A DNA stretch of 64,000 nt from Spisula solida. Its lineage: Eukaryota; Mollusca; Bivalvia; Venerida; Mactridae. Each line of letters opens with the position of its first letter. Within the stretch, counting starts at the first letter, position 1. The DNA lies in NCBI GenBank assembly GCA_947247005.1, contig OX365955.1:39473822-39537821 (forward strand). The letters run 5' to 3'. Both the position numbers and the translations under genes were made by a program. Positions 32,500 through 44,700 of the stretch are shown one piece after another. Under the pieces are notes generated by a model. The model worked only from the letters and a program-made list of their open reading frames with translations, had not been told where the DNA came from and made no database searches.

Positions 32500-33300
32500 A
32501 ATTTCTGTTCTCAAACAGAATATTGCTGTTCGTAAAGAAATTGATTTGAATGTATCATATTTGGTTCTGTGTTTGATGTCTTTATAATTATGGACGGTAT
32601 TATTTCTGTTCGTGAAATCAGTGTCTGCGTGATTTAGCATCATATTTGGTTCTGTGTTTGAACTTAGAAATGTTCGCAAACATAATTGTTTGAAGTATTT
32701 CTATTCGGTGATTTAGAAAATATTATGACAGTAACTTAAATATGTGCAATCATATACATGTATTACTAGTAATGACAATAATAATACATGTAATTGAAAG
32801 GTTTCTTTAGATCCGTTCCGTGTTTGAACTTCTGTTCGCAAACAGAACATTCCAAGATTTCTGTTCGGTATTTGTTTTCTGTCCGTGAAAACTGTGTCTC
32901 TGTAATTTAGCACATAGCTCTACCTTATGGTCGGTATTATTTCTGTTCGTGAAATCAGTGTCTCCGTGGTTTAGCATCATATTTGGTTCTGTGTTTGAAC
33001 TTAGAAATGTTCGCAAACATAATTGTTTGAAGTATTTCTATTCGGTATTATGACTGCTCGTGAAATGCGTGTCTCTGTGATTTTGAAAAGATTATGACAG
33101 TAACTTAAATCTGTGCAATCATATACACATGTACATGTATTACTAGTAATGACAAAAATAATAATTGAAAGGTTTCTTTAGATCCGTTCCGTGTTTGAAC
33201 TTCTGTTCGCAAACAGAACATTTCAAGATTTCTGTTCGGTATTTGTTTTCTGTTCGTGAAAACTGTGTCTCTGTAATTTAGCACAGAGCTCTACTATAAA
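32500..33300. repeat. Tandem duplication rich in TTCTGTTCG motifs
   Basis: A block of about 330 bp is repeated: TTTGAACTTAGAAATGTTCG at 32657 and 32994, and GATCCGTTCCGTGTTTGAAC at 32810 and 33180. TTCTGTTCG(T/C)GAAA recurs throughout, also outside the block. Confidence 0.75.
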
Positions 33301-33659
33301 TGCTATCTGTGTGATTAAATACAACAAATTTTAGAAATACAACATGTTTATAGATACCTTGAAAAATAAACTTACAATATAAACTACCATTTTATTAAAT
33401 ATATTAGTAGAAATTTTATTTCTGTTTTGTATTTGTTCTTCTGTTTGTGATCGAGCGTTAGTTTCTGTGGTGATCGGTTAAACTGGAAAAAAATGAATAA
33501 ATACAATGTCTGATAATCAAATGTCATCAATAATGATAATATAATAAAGTTTTATTAATAAACCACCATTTTATTAAATAACTTTGCTTAAAATATATTT
33601 TTTCGTTTGTGTTCGGTATTTGATTTCTGTTTGCGAACAGAGTTTCTGTTTGGTATTTA

Positions 33660-33870
33660 GTCATACGGCTGAAACAGGGAGGGAGATACAAAAAAATCGA
33701 GGAGATCATCGACTCTGTTCTCTGTGTCCTTTAAATTTAATTGCAGATGAGATTCATTTTTCAAGGTTTTGCCATAGTTTTGATTCTAGAAGAAGAAAAC
33801 CTTTCTTTGATGAAATAAATAATATTAACAAGAACTTGGAAATATTGTCTGATAACACGAAGTTTTATCA
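33660..33870 (+). pseudogene. Fragment of a non-LTR retrotransposon C-terminus
   Basis: The plus frame reads HRLCSLCPLNLIADEIHFSR then FCHSF and FFDEINNIN. C-x2-C...DE.HF...C is the pattern I know from the C-terminal zinc-binding end of many invertebrate non-LTR reverse transcriptase proteins. No reverse transcriptase motif is present upstream, so this is a remnant. Confidence 0.5.
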
Positions 33871-34419
33871 ATTAACGTGCGTGCTGATACTCAGAAATTT
33901 GTATGGCCAGGCGTGTGTCCTCAGAAGATCATGCTGTTGTTACCAGTTTCGCCACCCTTCTGTTCAATATAAATACCAACAGAACAAATCTTAAATAATA
34001 AACATCATCGTAATACAATTGTTAGATCAACCTGTTTATACTGGTGTTACTTATTGCCTTAGTGTCTTTTAGTTGTTATTGGTATTTGTAAAAGGAGTGT
34101 GTTTTGGCTGGAACACGCCCCTTGAATAATGACTCATGCCGGTGTATCGTTGGTCTGTATGGTGATCATAACATTTATAATACCTCACTGTTTTCTACAA
34201 TGATAAAGGCCCATTACCCTTACAAGCAGATATTTTGACTGTCAAAGACAGTTCCAACCTTTCTGACACGTGTTCAACCGAAAACTGACTACCAGACCAA
34301 GCGATCGACCTGATATGTGGAATGTCATGCAAGGGCAAATAACTGCGTCAATTGTAGTTTTATTGTTCGGTATCATAAAATAAATATCATATGCCGGGAT
34401 GCGTGATCATAGGAAGCAA

Positions 34420-34545
34420 GCACGTACCCTACTACTCCCCCAGTCAATTCAATCTGATCATTATTTAGTATTTACCCGTATTTAAACAGTGGTAAAATCT
34501 GATTTGACTGGGGGTATTTGGTCCAAATAGGGCACGTGCCGACTA
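34420..34545. mobile_element. Short inverted-repeat element (CCCCCAGTCAAATC)
   Basis: CCCCCAGTCAATTCAATCTGAT at the left is inverted as AATCTGATTTGACTGGGGG at the right; TACCC flanking motifs are also inverted. Confidence 0.6.
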
Positions 34546-34854
34546 CCTATGTGCCCGGCATTGATATTTTCAGCCCTCGAAACCGAATGTTACCCGAGGC
34601 GAAGCAGATGGGTGGCATTCTGATCCCGGGTTGACAATATCAATGGCACTCACACAGGCATATGATATTTATAGATACTTTGTGGGTGGAGCTAGCTTGT
34701 CTAAAATTTGCATAATTATAAAGACTGGAGAATGGTTGGGAAAATATGTTCGTGAATCTATAGTAACGACATATCATTATATGAACATCAAATTTATTTT
34801 TTTGACCATCCGAAATTTAAAACCGCTGTGATGGAATTGCAACATATCTCTCTC

Positions 34855-35570
34855 ACAGGTACCTGTATCATTGATGTAGAGAAAAAAGTTATATTATAAA
34901 TAATATTTTTAAATTTATAAATTTATTTAGAAAGGTTCATAACACGGGAAAATGACCAGACAGTAGTCACTGAGGTGCATTTTGCTAATCATTTAATTAA
35001 TACTCGTTTATTTCTAAATACAGTTACCTATTTAGAAACTAGAGAGCTTCATCTTTAATTTAATACCAACATTTTAAAAATCCATCCACAATGAGAAAAT
35101 AAACCCCATAGGGCCGTGAAAAACTTCTTTTTTCTTGTTTAAAATAGTACATTGTTGTAGTTTTTATTGAATGCATCTTGACTGGACACCGTGATATGTA
35201 TTTCAGGACATAACGTTTTAACCATAGACACGTGGTTTCAAATTATCTGAGTCAAAATTATCTGAGTGTACCCTATGTGTATAGAAGGTTGTGCAGCGAC
35301 CATGTTTAGCCGCAACGGATATGACGTTACAGGAACTGGTATCCGTGTTTGCTACACGACAACTGAAGAAAAACTGGGAACCAGCTTTCGAAACGCTATA
35401 TCCGTTGCGGCTAAGCATGAGCGCTGCACAACCTTCTCTCGATATATGGTACACTCCGATAATTTTGACCAAGATAATTTGAAACCATGTGTCTATGGTT
35501 TTAACTGGCTGATCAATTTCGATTGGATTCTGCATGGAGGTAGTTCTAACCATGCTACTTTATGAAGATA
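34855..35570. repeat. Segmental duplication, copy 1
   Basis: It matches 36950-37382 (GAAAGGTTCATAACACGGGA, then GACTGGACACCGTG and GATCAATTTCGATGGGATT). Copy 1 carries the extra 277-bp element at 35222-35498; copy 2 keeps the empty site. Confidence 0.85.
35222..35498. mobile_element. 277-bp MITE (CCATAGACAC ends) with empty-site paralogue
   Basis: The ends CCATAGACACGTGGTTTCAA and TTGAAACCATGTGTCTATGG are inverted, and the inversion extends inward through AATTATC and GTGTACC to GGTTGTGCAGCG. The target duplication is TTTTAA (35216-35221, 35499-35504). Copy 2 of the duplication has one TTTTAA and no element. Confidence 0.88.
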
Positions 35571-35763
35571 TCGAAACCAATGCTTGTTTTCGATACCATG
35601 AAAATCTTACCACTTTAGTACAAATGCACCTTTTTAAGATAACACATTTTTTTATAAAAAATACTCTTTATCTATGACACAGTACCTGTGATCGCTCTGT
35701 GTTGAAGTATTATGTGACAAAACTAATATAATACTATATATTTTTTAATGGTATGTTTTTTAT

Positions 35764-36072
35764 GTGTGTTTTCTTTCAATTGCCAATGTTAGCTTCAAAT
35801 TTTTGTTTAACTGTGTAATCGTTGGTTGTGGCCGTGTTCCAGTGCGCTGTGTGTGTAACTCGGCCATCCTTGGTTGGATTCCCGATAGCGGGCAGGTTAT
35901 ACCCTTCCATGAATTTGATACCAATGTCGATTTTCGTCCACACGTCGAGAAGTTGCCGCTTCCTAGTGAAAGAGTAAATTTGTACTGGTTAGAATACAAC
36001 CGGTCTTCATCGATGAATCTGCACAACATGCATCACACCGTAAGTATTGTAAGTGCCGCGCATGCGCACTAA
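35764..36072 (+). other. Unidentified 102-residue open frame
   Basis: Open frame with a fairly coding-like composition, including AILGWIPDSGQVIPFHEFD and VEKLPLPSERVNLYWLEYN. No domain recognised and no splice-consistent neighbours found. It could be a transposon fragment or chance. Confidence 0.2.
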
Positions 36073-36734
36073 TCCCAGTCGAACGAATAACACCTCTGAC
36101 GATTCCTACGGGACACCGGGAAGTGGTTTTGTGAATGTTGACAAACGGCGTTAAGCCCGAAAGTGCGAGTGAACGGTCAAACGGACAGACGAACGAACGA
36201 ACGAACAATCATGTTTTGCCAAACTGTTAGGGAGCCCGAATAGGAGGTCCTCTCTTGATAGTAACAAAGTACACTGGTGTGAATTGGTCAATTGTTTGTA
36301 AAACATGTTTTCATTGGCTGTCAAGATCAAAATTTGTTTACAACGGTTCTCAAGTAAATAAAAATAATGATAATTATTGATAATTATAATGAATAATGGT
36401 GCAGGCCAGTCCCATAGACACCTGGTTGTGAAAGCAAATCCTCTTAAAAATGTCCATTCAGGTGCCTATGCTCAGTGCCTTCAAATCCAGACAACTTATG
36501 CATTTTGGGACACATTTGCTTTTTGGTAGATACGTATCTAGGACCGTGTCTGAAGATTACAGGAAGTCAACTAAATAAAAACAAATAATAACTTTCGAAT
36601 TTATTGTTTTTTATAAATAAAGGTGTAAATACATAGAAAACTCAAAACAATCGTCATCTTGATGAGGTTTTTTAGACTTGAAACACATAGGTGGCATCTA
36701 CTATACACATTTATAGTTTGTACATGTATTTACC

Positions 36735-36897
36735 AAATGGCGTATTCAACTGGGTATTTTCCGTTGAGCAATGTAGTGGGATCTGCCTTGCATCTGACTA
36801 AACGATTTCCCAATTGAATAGAGCCCGTTAAATATGGATAGTAAGCACATAGTTACCCTACTCACCCAGTCAAATCCAAGTCGAATACGCCGTATCT
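36735..36897. mobile_element. Short inverted-repeat element (GGCGTATTC ends)
   Basis: GGCGTATTCAACTGGGTA at the left, with ACTGGGT...GAATACGCC inverted at the right (ACCCAGTCAAATCCAAGTCG then AATACGCC). Confidence 0.65.
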
Positions 36898-36949
36898 ATT
36901 GGTGAATCGTAAAAAAGTAAAACCTTTCATTGGTTGACATTCGCCACAG

Positions 36950-37382
36950 GTAACTGTATCATTAATAAAGAGAATATACTAAACAAAAATATTGTTATAA
37001 AATTTATAATATCTTAGAAAGGTTCATAACACGGGAAATTGACCACACAGTCACTGAGGTGCAGTTTGTTTTTAAAAACCATTTCATTAATACTGGTGTT
37101 ATTTTTAATACATATTTACATAATCCAAAACTAGAGAGCTTTGTCGTTAATTTAATATTTTAAAATCCGTCTATAACTAAGAAAATTAACCCATAGGGCG
37201 TGAACTCACTTTCTTTTTTCATGTTTATCTTGTTTAGAATAACATTGTCGTTTCTATTGAATGCACCTCAGTGATTGACTGGACACCGTGGTATACGTTT
37301 CTTGGTATAACTTTTTAACTAATTGATCAATTTCGATGGGATTTTGCACGGAGGTAGTTCTAACGATGCTGTCTATGAATAT
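36950..37382. repeat. Segmental duplication, copy 2 (empty site)
   Basis: Paralogue of 34855-35570 without the 35222-35498 element; ATAACTTTTTAACTAATTGA spans the unoccupied target. Confidence 0.85.
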
Positions 37383-37509
37383 CTGTTGAATGCACCTCAG
37401 TGATTGACTGGACACCGTGGTATACGTTTCTTGGTATAACTTTTTAACTAATTGATCAATTTCGATGGGATTTTGCATGGATGTAGTTCTAACGATGCTG
37501 TCTATGAAT
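37252..37509. repeat. 129-bp tandem duplication
   Basis: Two nearly identical copies starting GAATGCACCTCAGTGATTG, within copy 2 of the segmental duplication. Confidence 0.92.
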
Positions 37510-38019
37510 ATATATATATAGGAACTAATTAATCCTGATATGCTTTCTTTGTTGTACACATTTTACAAGATATGTTTTGACTGGCTATAATAATAAGTCT
37601 GGCCGGACAACAGACAAGCACGGATATTCTCTGGGTTACAGGCAAATAGTTTAAAAAAATAATAATTATTATAATATACATGTACATAATAATTATAACC
37701 AGGATACATAACTTGCAATACATAATAAAATTACATTTGTGCCACATAAAAAATCTGATTCTGTGTTTGTTATTTTGAAGAATTATACTAATAATATATA
37801 TAATACTAATTATACTATAAGCGACATACTAATAAATTAATATGGCATGTGAAGTTGTTAATGTACATAACATATATTTTGAAACAACCTGTAATAATAA
37901 TTATACACTGTTTATATTATATATGTTCTAGTATTCATACACTTTATGTTATACAGAGAAAAACAAACAATGTGATTACAAATCCTTTCGCTAATAATTT
38001 AGTAGACCGGATGCTCGTA

Positions 38020-38150
38020 ATAAATTGACTCGAGTAAGAGGTATCAATTAATGTACAATATAGAGCAAATTCGCAGGGACTTTGAAATTTGCTCGAAATA
38101 GGTCGGTTGCTCGAATAATCGCTGCTCGTATTACTGAGGTTTTACTGTAT
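38020..38150. mobile_element. pogo/Tigger-like terminal remnant
   Basis: The end GCTCGAATAATCGCTGCTCG continues to GAGGTTTTACTGTAT; reversed this is ACAGTAAAACCTC, resembling pogo/Tigger ends. A second remnant is at 44740-44802. Confidence 0.5.
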
Positions 38151-38375
38151 AGACGTGTTGTTTGTACTCGAGGATAAAATATTGCACTATCAAAAACTTC
38201 ATGAACCTTTTACACCCGTTTTTTGTCTTTCAGTCATGATCAAGTGGACCATGACAGATCTTACTTGTTTCTTGGAATTAAAAACCAGTACTTCCATACT
38301 CTCTCCGAAGGCGTTCACGACTTGTTCGCCCAGAGAAGTGTAGCGCCGGAAACATATCGTCCGAGTGACTGTCCT

Positions 38376-38612
38376 ACTAAGTGCTTACTTACTGGGACAA
38401 ACGTTATAGAGCTTACTTACTGGGACAAACTTTATTGTGCTTACTCACTGGGACAAACGTTATAGTGCTTACTTACTGGGACAAACGTTATAGTGCTTAC
38501 TTACTGGGACAAACGTTATAGTGCTTACTTACTGGGACAAACGTTATAGTGCTTACTTACTGGGACAAACGTTATAGTGCTTACTCACTGGGACAAACGT
38601 TATAGTGCTTAC
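38376..38612. repeat. 28-bp minisatellite downstream of the Reeler-EB gene
   Basis: About eight units of GTGCTTACTTACTGGGACAA plus ACGTTATA, beginning about 115 bp past the stop codon, possibly inside the 3' UTR. Confidence 0.92.
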
Positions 38613-38726
38613 GCGAGTATCAATGTAATTGTGAGGCCTCATAGAATATGTTTTGCGCTATATAAATTCATGTATCATGCATTTGTGGATACAGCATATA
38701 TGTATATAAAACATGAAACGAACACA

Positions 38727-38794
38727 TCAAACAACTGATGCAATCAAACATCCAATCAACATCATGACACTCAGAACGACTGTTGTAGCTGCAT
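38727..38794 (-). CDS. Reeler-EB protein exon 10 (hydrophobic C-terminal tail)
   Basis: This exon encodes AATTVVLSVMMLIGCLIASV plus V and stop. With the junction Asn it gives a small-residue triplet (NAA) followed by an uninterrupted hydrophobic tail, as in GPI-anchor signals. A single-pass anchor without cytoplasmic tail is the alternative. A possible AATAAA lies about 290 nt downstream (38436-38431, minus). Confidence 0.75.
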
Positions 38795-41700
38795 CTGAAA
38801 GTAAGATAAGATAAGATAAAGTTTAATTCCAATCAAGGGTCATATAACATGACACATGAATCAAAGATAAAACAAAATGGGTTGAAAATATAAACATAAC
38901 AACAAAGAACTTTGAAAGTAAATAAGGCTTGATTTTGATTAGGTAACACAAATAACTAAGGCTTTAGGTAATGTGAGAAGAAATTTGAATCACTCATAAA
39001 TCTGCATAACGACTCCATTCACAGAAGTATATTCTCACAAAAATGCAAGCAACCATAGACAAGGTGCTCGCGTGATGAAAACATTTCCAATCAGCGTTCA
39101 CGTGCCCTGAGATTGTAGTGTTTAATGTTATAGTGTCACTTGGCCTATTATAAATAAGACACATGCCTTCTGAAAACATTTACCTCCCGACCCAAACATT
39201 TTAAAATCAGTTCGATAGGCACAATTTGACAATTATTTAACTAGCTACCGGCTCACCAAACGGCTACAACTTAAATTAGCCTTCAATTTGACCTTTGACC
39301 TCCAACCGTGACCTTGAACTTTGAGATAGGAACCTGGGAGTTGGACATGACACTCCGCCTCATGGGGGTTAACATTCATGCCAAATATAAGCTTGGTCGA
39401 TGTATGACAAAGTTATGGTCCGGACAAGCTTCAATTAGACCTTTGACCTCCATCTGTGACCTTGACCTTTGAAATAGGGACCTGGGGGTGGGGCATGACA
39501 CTCCGCCTCATGGAGGTTAACATTCATGTCAAATATAAGAAAGATTGGTCAATGTATGACAAAGTTATGGTCCGGACAAGCTTCAATTTGACCTTTGACC
39601 TCCAACGGTGACCTTGACCTTGGAGATAGGTACCTGGAGGTAGGCATGGCACTCCTCCTCATGGAGATGAACATTCATGCCAAATATAAGCAAGATTGGT
39701 CAAAGCATAACAAAGTTATGGTCCGGACAAAATCGGATGGACGCACGCACGCCAAAAGTGGCGACTAAGTCTCGCTCACCGCAAGCGGGCTCGACAAAAA
39801 TCGTCCACAACACATGGAATAATCGTACATAACAATATGAAACAAGCGTCCCCAACCACATGAAACAAGCATCCACAACACATGAAAAAATCGTCCACAA
39901 CGCATGAAACAAACGTCCACAACGCATGAAACAATCGTCCACAACAATATGAAACAAACGTCCACAACAATATGAAACAATCGTCCACAACACATGAAAC
40001 AATCGTCCACAACACATGAAACATGCGTCCACAACACATGAAACAATCGTCCGCAACACATGAAACAATCGTCCACAACACATGAAACAATCGTCCACAA
40101 CAATATGAAACAATCGTCCACAACACATAAAACATGCGTCCACAACAACGTGAAACATGCATCCACAACAACGTGAAACAATCGTCCACAACAACGTGAA
40201 ACAATCGTCTACAACAACGTGAAACATGCGTCTACAACAACGTGAAACATGCGTCCACAACAACGTGAAACAATCGTCCACAACAACGTGAAACATGCGT
40301 CCACAACACATGAAACAATCGTCCACAACACATGAAACAATCGTCCACCACCGTAAAACAATCGTCCACAACAACGTGAAACAATCGTCCACAACAACGT
40401 GAAACATGCGTCCACAACACATGAAACAATCGTCCACAACACATAAAACAATCGTCCACAACAATATGAAACGTATATGAGATATAAGGCGGTTACACAC
40501 GCATAAAATAATATGCGTCAATACCCTGTGATGTAGTGGGGTGATTGACTATGGGAAGAAACAAAATCAACTTCAACTTACTCTTCTTCGAACAGTATGT
40601 ATCAGTAGCACTAGCGATTTTCATGTCAGATGGACATTTGCACATTCCCTGTACACATGTGGACATTTCTATCGCTTGGTCACATTCTTCATTGGTCGAA
40701 CAGGTTGTTGGTACTTGCGTAGTAGGTGTTGGTACTTGTGTAGTAGGTGTTTGTACTAAATTCAAGTACAGGAAAGACAAGGCTTAGCGTCGACACACCA
40801 TGAGTCAGACGTCCACAATAACAGAAAACAAGCGTTCACAACAACAACAACAACAACATGAGGCAAGCATCCGTTACAGCATGAAATAGGCGTCCACTCT
40901 AATATACGTCAAGCGTCCACAACAACATGAACCAAGCGTCTACACTATTATGCACATAACGTCAACAGCATGAAAAGCGTCCACATTATTATCAAAAAAT
41001 GCGCCAAACATCCACAACAACATGAAACAAACGTCCAACACATTATCAAACGTTTAGCAAACTGTAACAAGCGATCAGGAAACAATCATCCACAACAACA
41101 CGAACCAACAGTCGAAAATAACATGAACGTACGTCGACAATAAGATGAGCGTGTGTCGACAACAACATAAAACAGGCATAACCAACTACAAGTAACATGA
41201 ACCTGAATGGACACCAACATGAAACAAGTGTCTCTAATAACAGGAAACAAGAATTCACAACACTAACGCAAAACTCGTAGTGATGAGCCTCCAAAGACTC
41301 GTGCATAATAGTCTATAAGCACCGATTTCACGAATAACAGTTACAATAAGGAGACCAATCGAAGCTGACACTGAATATTATTCGAAACATGCAACTCGAC
41401 ATATGCCTAATAATTGCACAGTTGATTAGCCCCCAAAGACTCGTGCGTAAACACCGAGTTCATGAATAACAGTTACAATAAGGAGACCAATCGAAGCAGA
41501 CACTGAATATTATTCGAAACATGCAACTCGACATATGCCTAATAACTGCACACCTGATTAGCCCCCAAATACTCGTGCGTAAACACCGAGTTCATGAATA
41601 ACAGTTACAATAAGGAGACCAATCGACGCAGACACTGAATAGTATTCGAAACATGCAACTCGACATACGCCTAATAATTGCACAGCTGATTAGCCCCCAA

Positions 41701-44700
41701 AGACTCGTGCGTAAGCACCGAGTTCATGAATAACAGTTACAATAAGGAGACCAATCGAAGCAGACACTGAATACTATTCGAAACATGCAACTCGTACGCC
41801 TAATAATTGCACAGTTGTTAATATACACATGTAACTAGTTTTCATAATGTACCTACATTGTTTAAAAATATTTAGTTTCGCATAATGGATTCATTCTACA
41901 ATGTAGAACAACAAACTGGCAATAGTAAATTACATGTATCAGAAAATAGCAATATATCTATAAATTTCTTTAAATAGTAACACACTACTCAATTACCGCC
42001 TCCTCTATAACCTATTGGTTGAGCGTTCGCTTCAAGTGCGGGAGGTCTCGGGTTCGATCCCTGGCCGCGTCATACCAAAGACGAAATAAAAATGGTACCA
42101 GAAATTCCCTTGCTAGACGCTCAGCATAAATGGTAAACTGGCTTCTCTTCTCTCAAACCCTCGTGGCGATGGATAACATCAGGAATGAGGTGTCGAGGCC
42201 CGTGGCGATGGATAACACCAGGAATGAGGTGTCGAGAGTGATTAATATAAGTTGGAAAAACTTGTTTCACAATCGACCTTAAATAAATTAGTATAAAGTA
42301 TACTACTCAATGAAAGGTGAAGGAAAATAAAACAACCTTATTACTAAGACCATTATGCCTTTAATTCAATTGGCAAGGTTTTATTTTCTAATCCTGATCA
42401 GACTCGATAATTTGGCAAAATAGGTTTTCAACTAATAGTAACTTTCCTTATATTGGTGACCAACTAGTCTCAGGACAGTGAAGTTTCTTTCAAGGGAAGT
42501 TTATACAAATACATTGTTAATTTATTGGTCTGTTTGGTTCTGATTACTGGTGGAATATTACCTGTTGATTTTTCGGAACACTCTTTATCGGTTGAGTTAC
42601 GAAGTACAAGGTTTGATGGACATTCGCAGTATCTAAGTTGTCCATCTGTCTTGCAGACAGACCTAGAAACAACGCTGTTACAATCCTGGTCTGCAGAGCA
42701 TGTGGTTGGTAAACCTTCAATAATAAAGAGATTGTAAAGTAATTACTTATTCTTGTTGTTAATGTGAAAAGATAATATTAAGTCAGACAGGGAAGGTAGC
42801 ACTCAACTTAACCAGCCGAGCACTTAATCATCTGGAAACAGAAAGGTATCTGATATTTCGTCGATGACCCGACTTATTGTCAGTGTACTGTGTCATTGTA
42901 TAAGAAAGGTCGTTTTGACTTATTGTGACAAAATTGTACCTGAAATATATTTGCAGCTTATTGTCATTGAACAAGAAGGGTCTTTGTCGCTTATTGTCAT
43001 TGTACCTAAAAGATCTTTGTGACTTATTGTCATTGTACCAGAAATGTCTTTGTGACTTATTGTCATTGTACCTGAAAGGTCTTTGTGGCTTATTGTCATT
43101 GTACCAGAAATGTCTTTGTGACTTATTGTCATTGTACCTGAAAGGTCTTTGTGACTTATTGTCATTGTACCAGAAATGTCTTTGTGACTTATTGTCATTG
43201 TACCCGAAAGGTCTTTGTGGCTTATTGTCATTGTATCAGAAATGTCTTTGTGACTTATTGTCATTGTACCTGAAAGGTCTTTGTGGCTTATTGTCATTGT
43301 ACCTGAAAGGTCTTTGTGTCTTATTGTCATTGTACCAGAAATGTCTTTGTGACTTATTGTCATTGTACCTGAAAGGTCTTTGTGACTTATTGTCATTGTA
43401 CCAGAAATGTCTTTGTGACTTATTGTCATTGTACCTGAAAGGTCTTTGTGGCTTATTGTCATTGTACCTGAAAGGTCTTTGTGGCTTATTGTCATTGTAT
43501 AACTCCAACGCGATAAATTGCAATACAAAAACAAACACAAAATCCGTTATATATATCGTTTCTGAATATTTAGGAGCATGAAAACTTTACATGTTGTGCT
43601 AAATGTTTGAATGCTTTCATTGGTAAGTGTTACGGTCCTTGATTTCAATCCATAACAAAAATATACAATATTGTATTTTTTTTGTACTGCAATTTATCGC
43701 GTTCGAGTTATACACGAAAGATCTTTGTGACTTATTGTCATTGTACAAGAACGGTGTTTGTGACTTATCGTCATTGTACAAGAAATGTCTTTGTGACTTA
43801 TGGTCATTGTGCAAGCAATGTCTTTGTGACTTATGGTCATTGTGCAAGAAAGGTCTTTGTGGTTTGTTGTCATTGTAACAGAAACAGAAAAGTCTTTTTG
43901 GATAATGGTCATTGTACCAGAAAGGTCTTTATGGCTTATTGTCATTGTACCAGAAAGGTCTTTTTGCCTTATTGTGAGTAAACAGGAAAGGTCTTTGTGA
44001 CTTATCGCCATTGTGTAATAAATTAATGACATTCAACATGAAAGGACTTGGTGACTTACTTGGTTTGGAGCAATTCTTGTGAGTAGCATTTCCAATTTCT
44101 ATGAAGCCAACACGAGGACACTGACATGATTGATCAATGCACACAGAGTGGTTCGCAAATCTGCATTCATTATCACTACCACATGCATCGTGCAACACTG
44201 AAATGACAACAGCATAGGTTAGTTTCATGTTGTGTTTGAATATTTCTTTTAAATGCAATGCTCTATTTGGAAATACGACAAAAATATAATAGAAAGTCGG
44301 AAAGGGAAGGCAGCACTCAATTTAACGAACCGAACACAGAAAACATAAACATCACATCCCACAATTACACGGCACAATGTCCAAAGCAATTATATAACTG
44401 AACGAGAAAATGAACGACCCAAGTCTCTGTTGTCAAAAAACTCAATGATCTAGTTTCAGTAATAAATGGCCTAGCACCCTAGCTGAATGACCTTAGTTTC
44501 AACCGTAACTGTCTGAAGTCCTAAAAAAATAAAGAATAAAGATTTGCATATTCATACAATTACTGAGATGCCATGGGGCATACATATTTTACAAACATCC
44601 CACATATATAATATTTTTCTAAAAAATATTTAAATACGTTAAGGTTTATAACTTCACATATCATCAAGGAAAGTGTTAGCAATAAATATCACGAATATTA

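Noticed and set aside
39700..40521. 273-codon Cys/Trp-rich frame (CVVDDCFMCCGRLFHV)
   Set aside because: It lies over the 22-24-bp minisatellite, with overlapping frames also open. The cysteines come from the repeat, not from EB modules.
40541..40787. Plus-strand frames over the EB module 5 exon
   Set aside because: Antisense shadows of the cysteine-rich exon, whose splice sites and cysteine spacing support the minus strand.
42920..43581. Frames TMTISHKDLSG and CDLLSLYQKCL (over 200 codons)
   Set aside because: Two strands open over the same 33-bp array; repeat artefact inside an intron.
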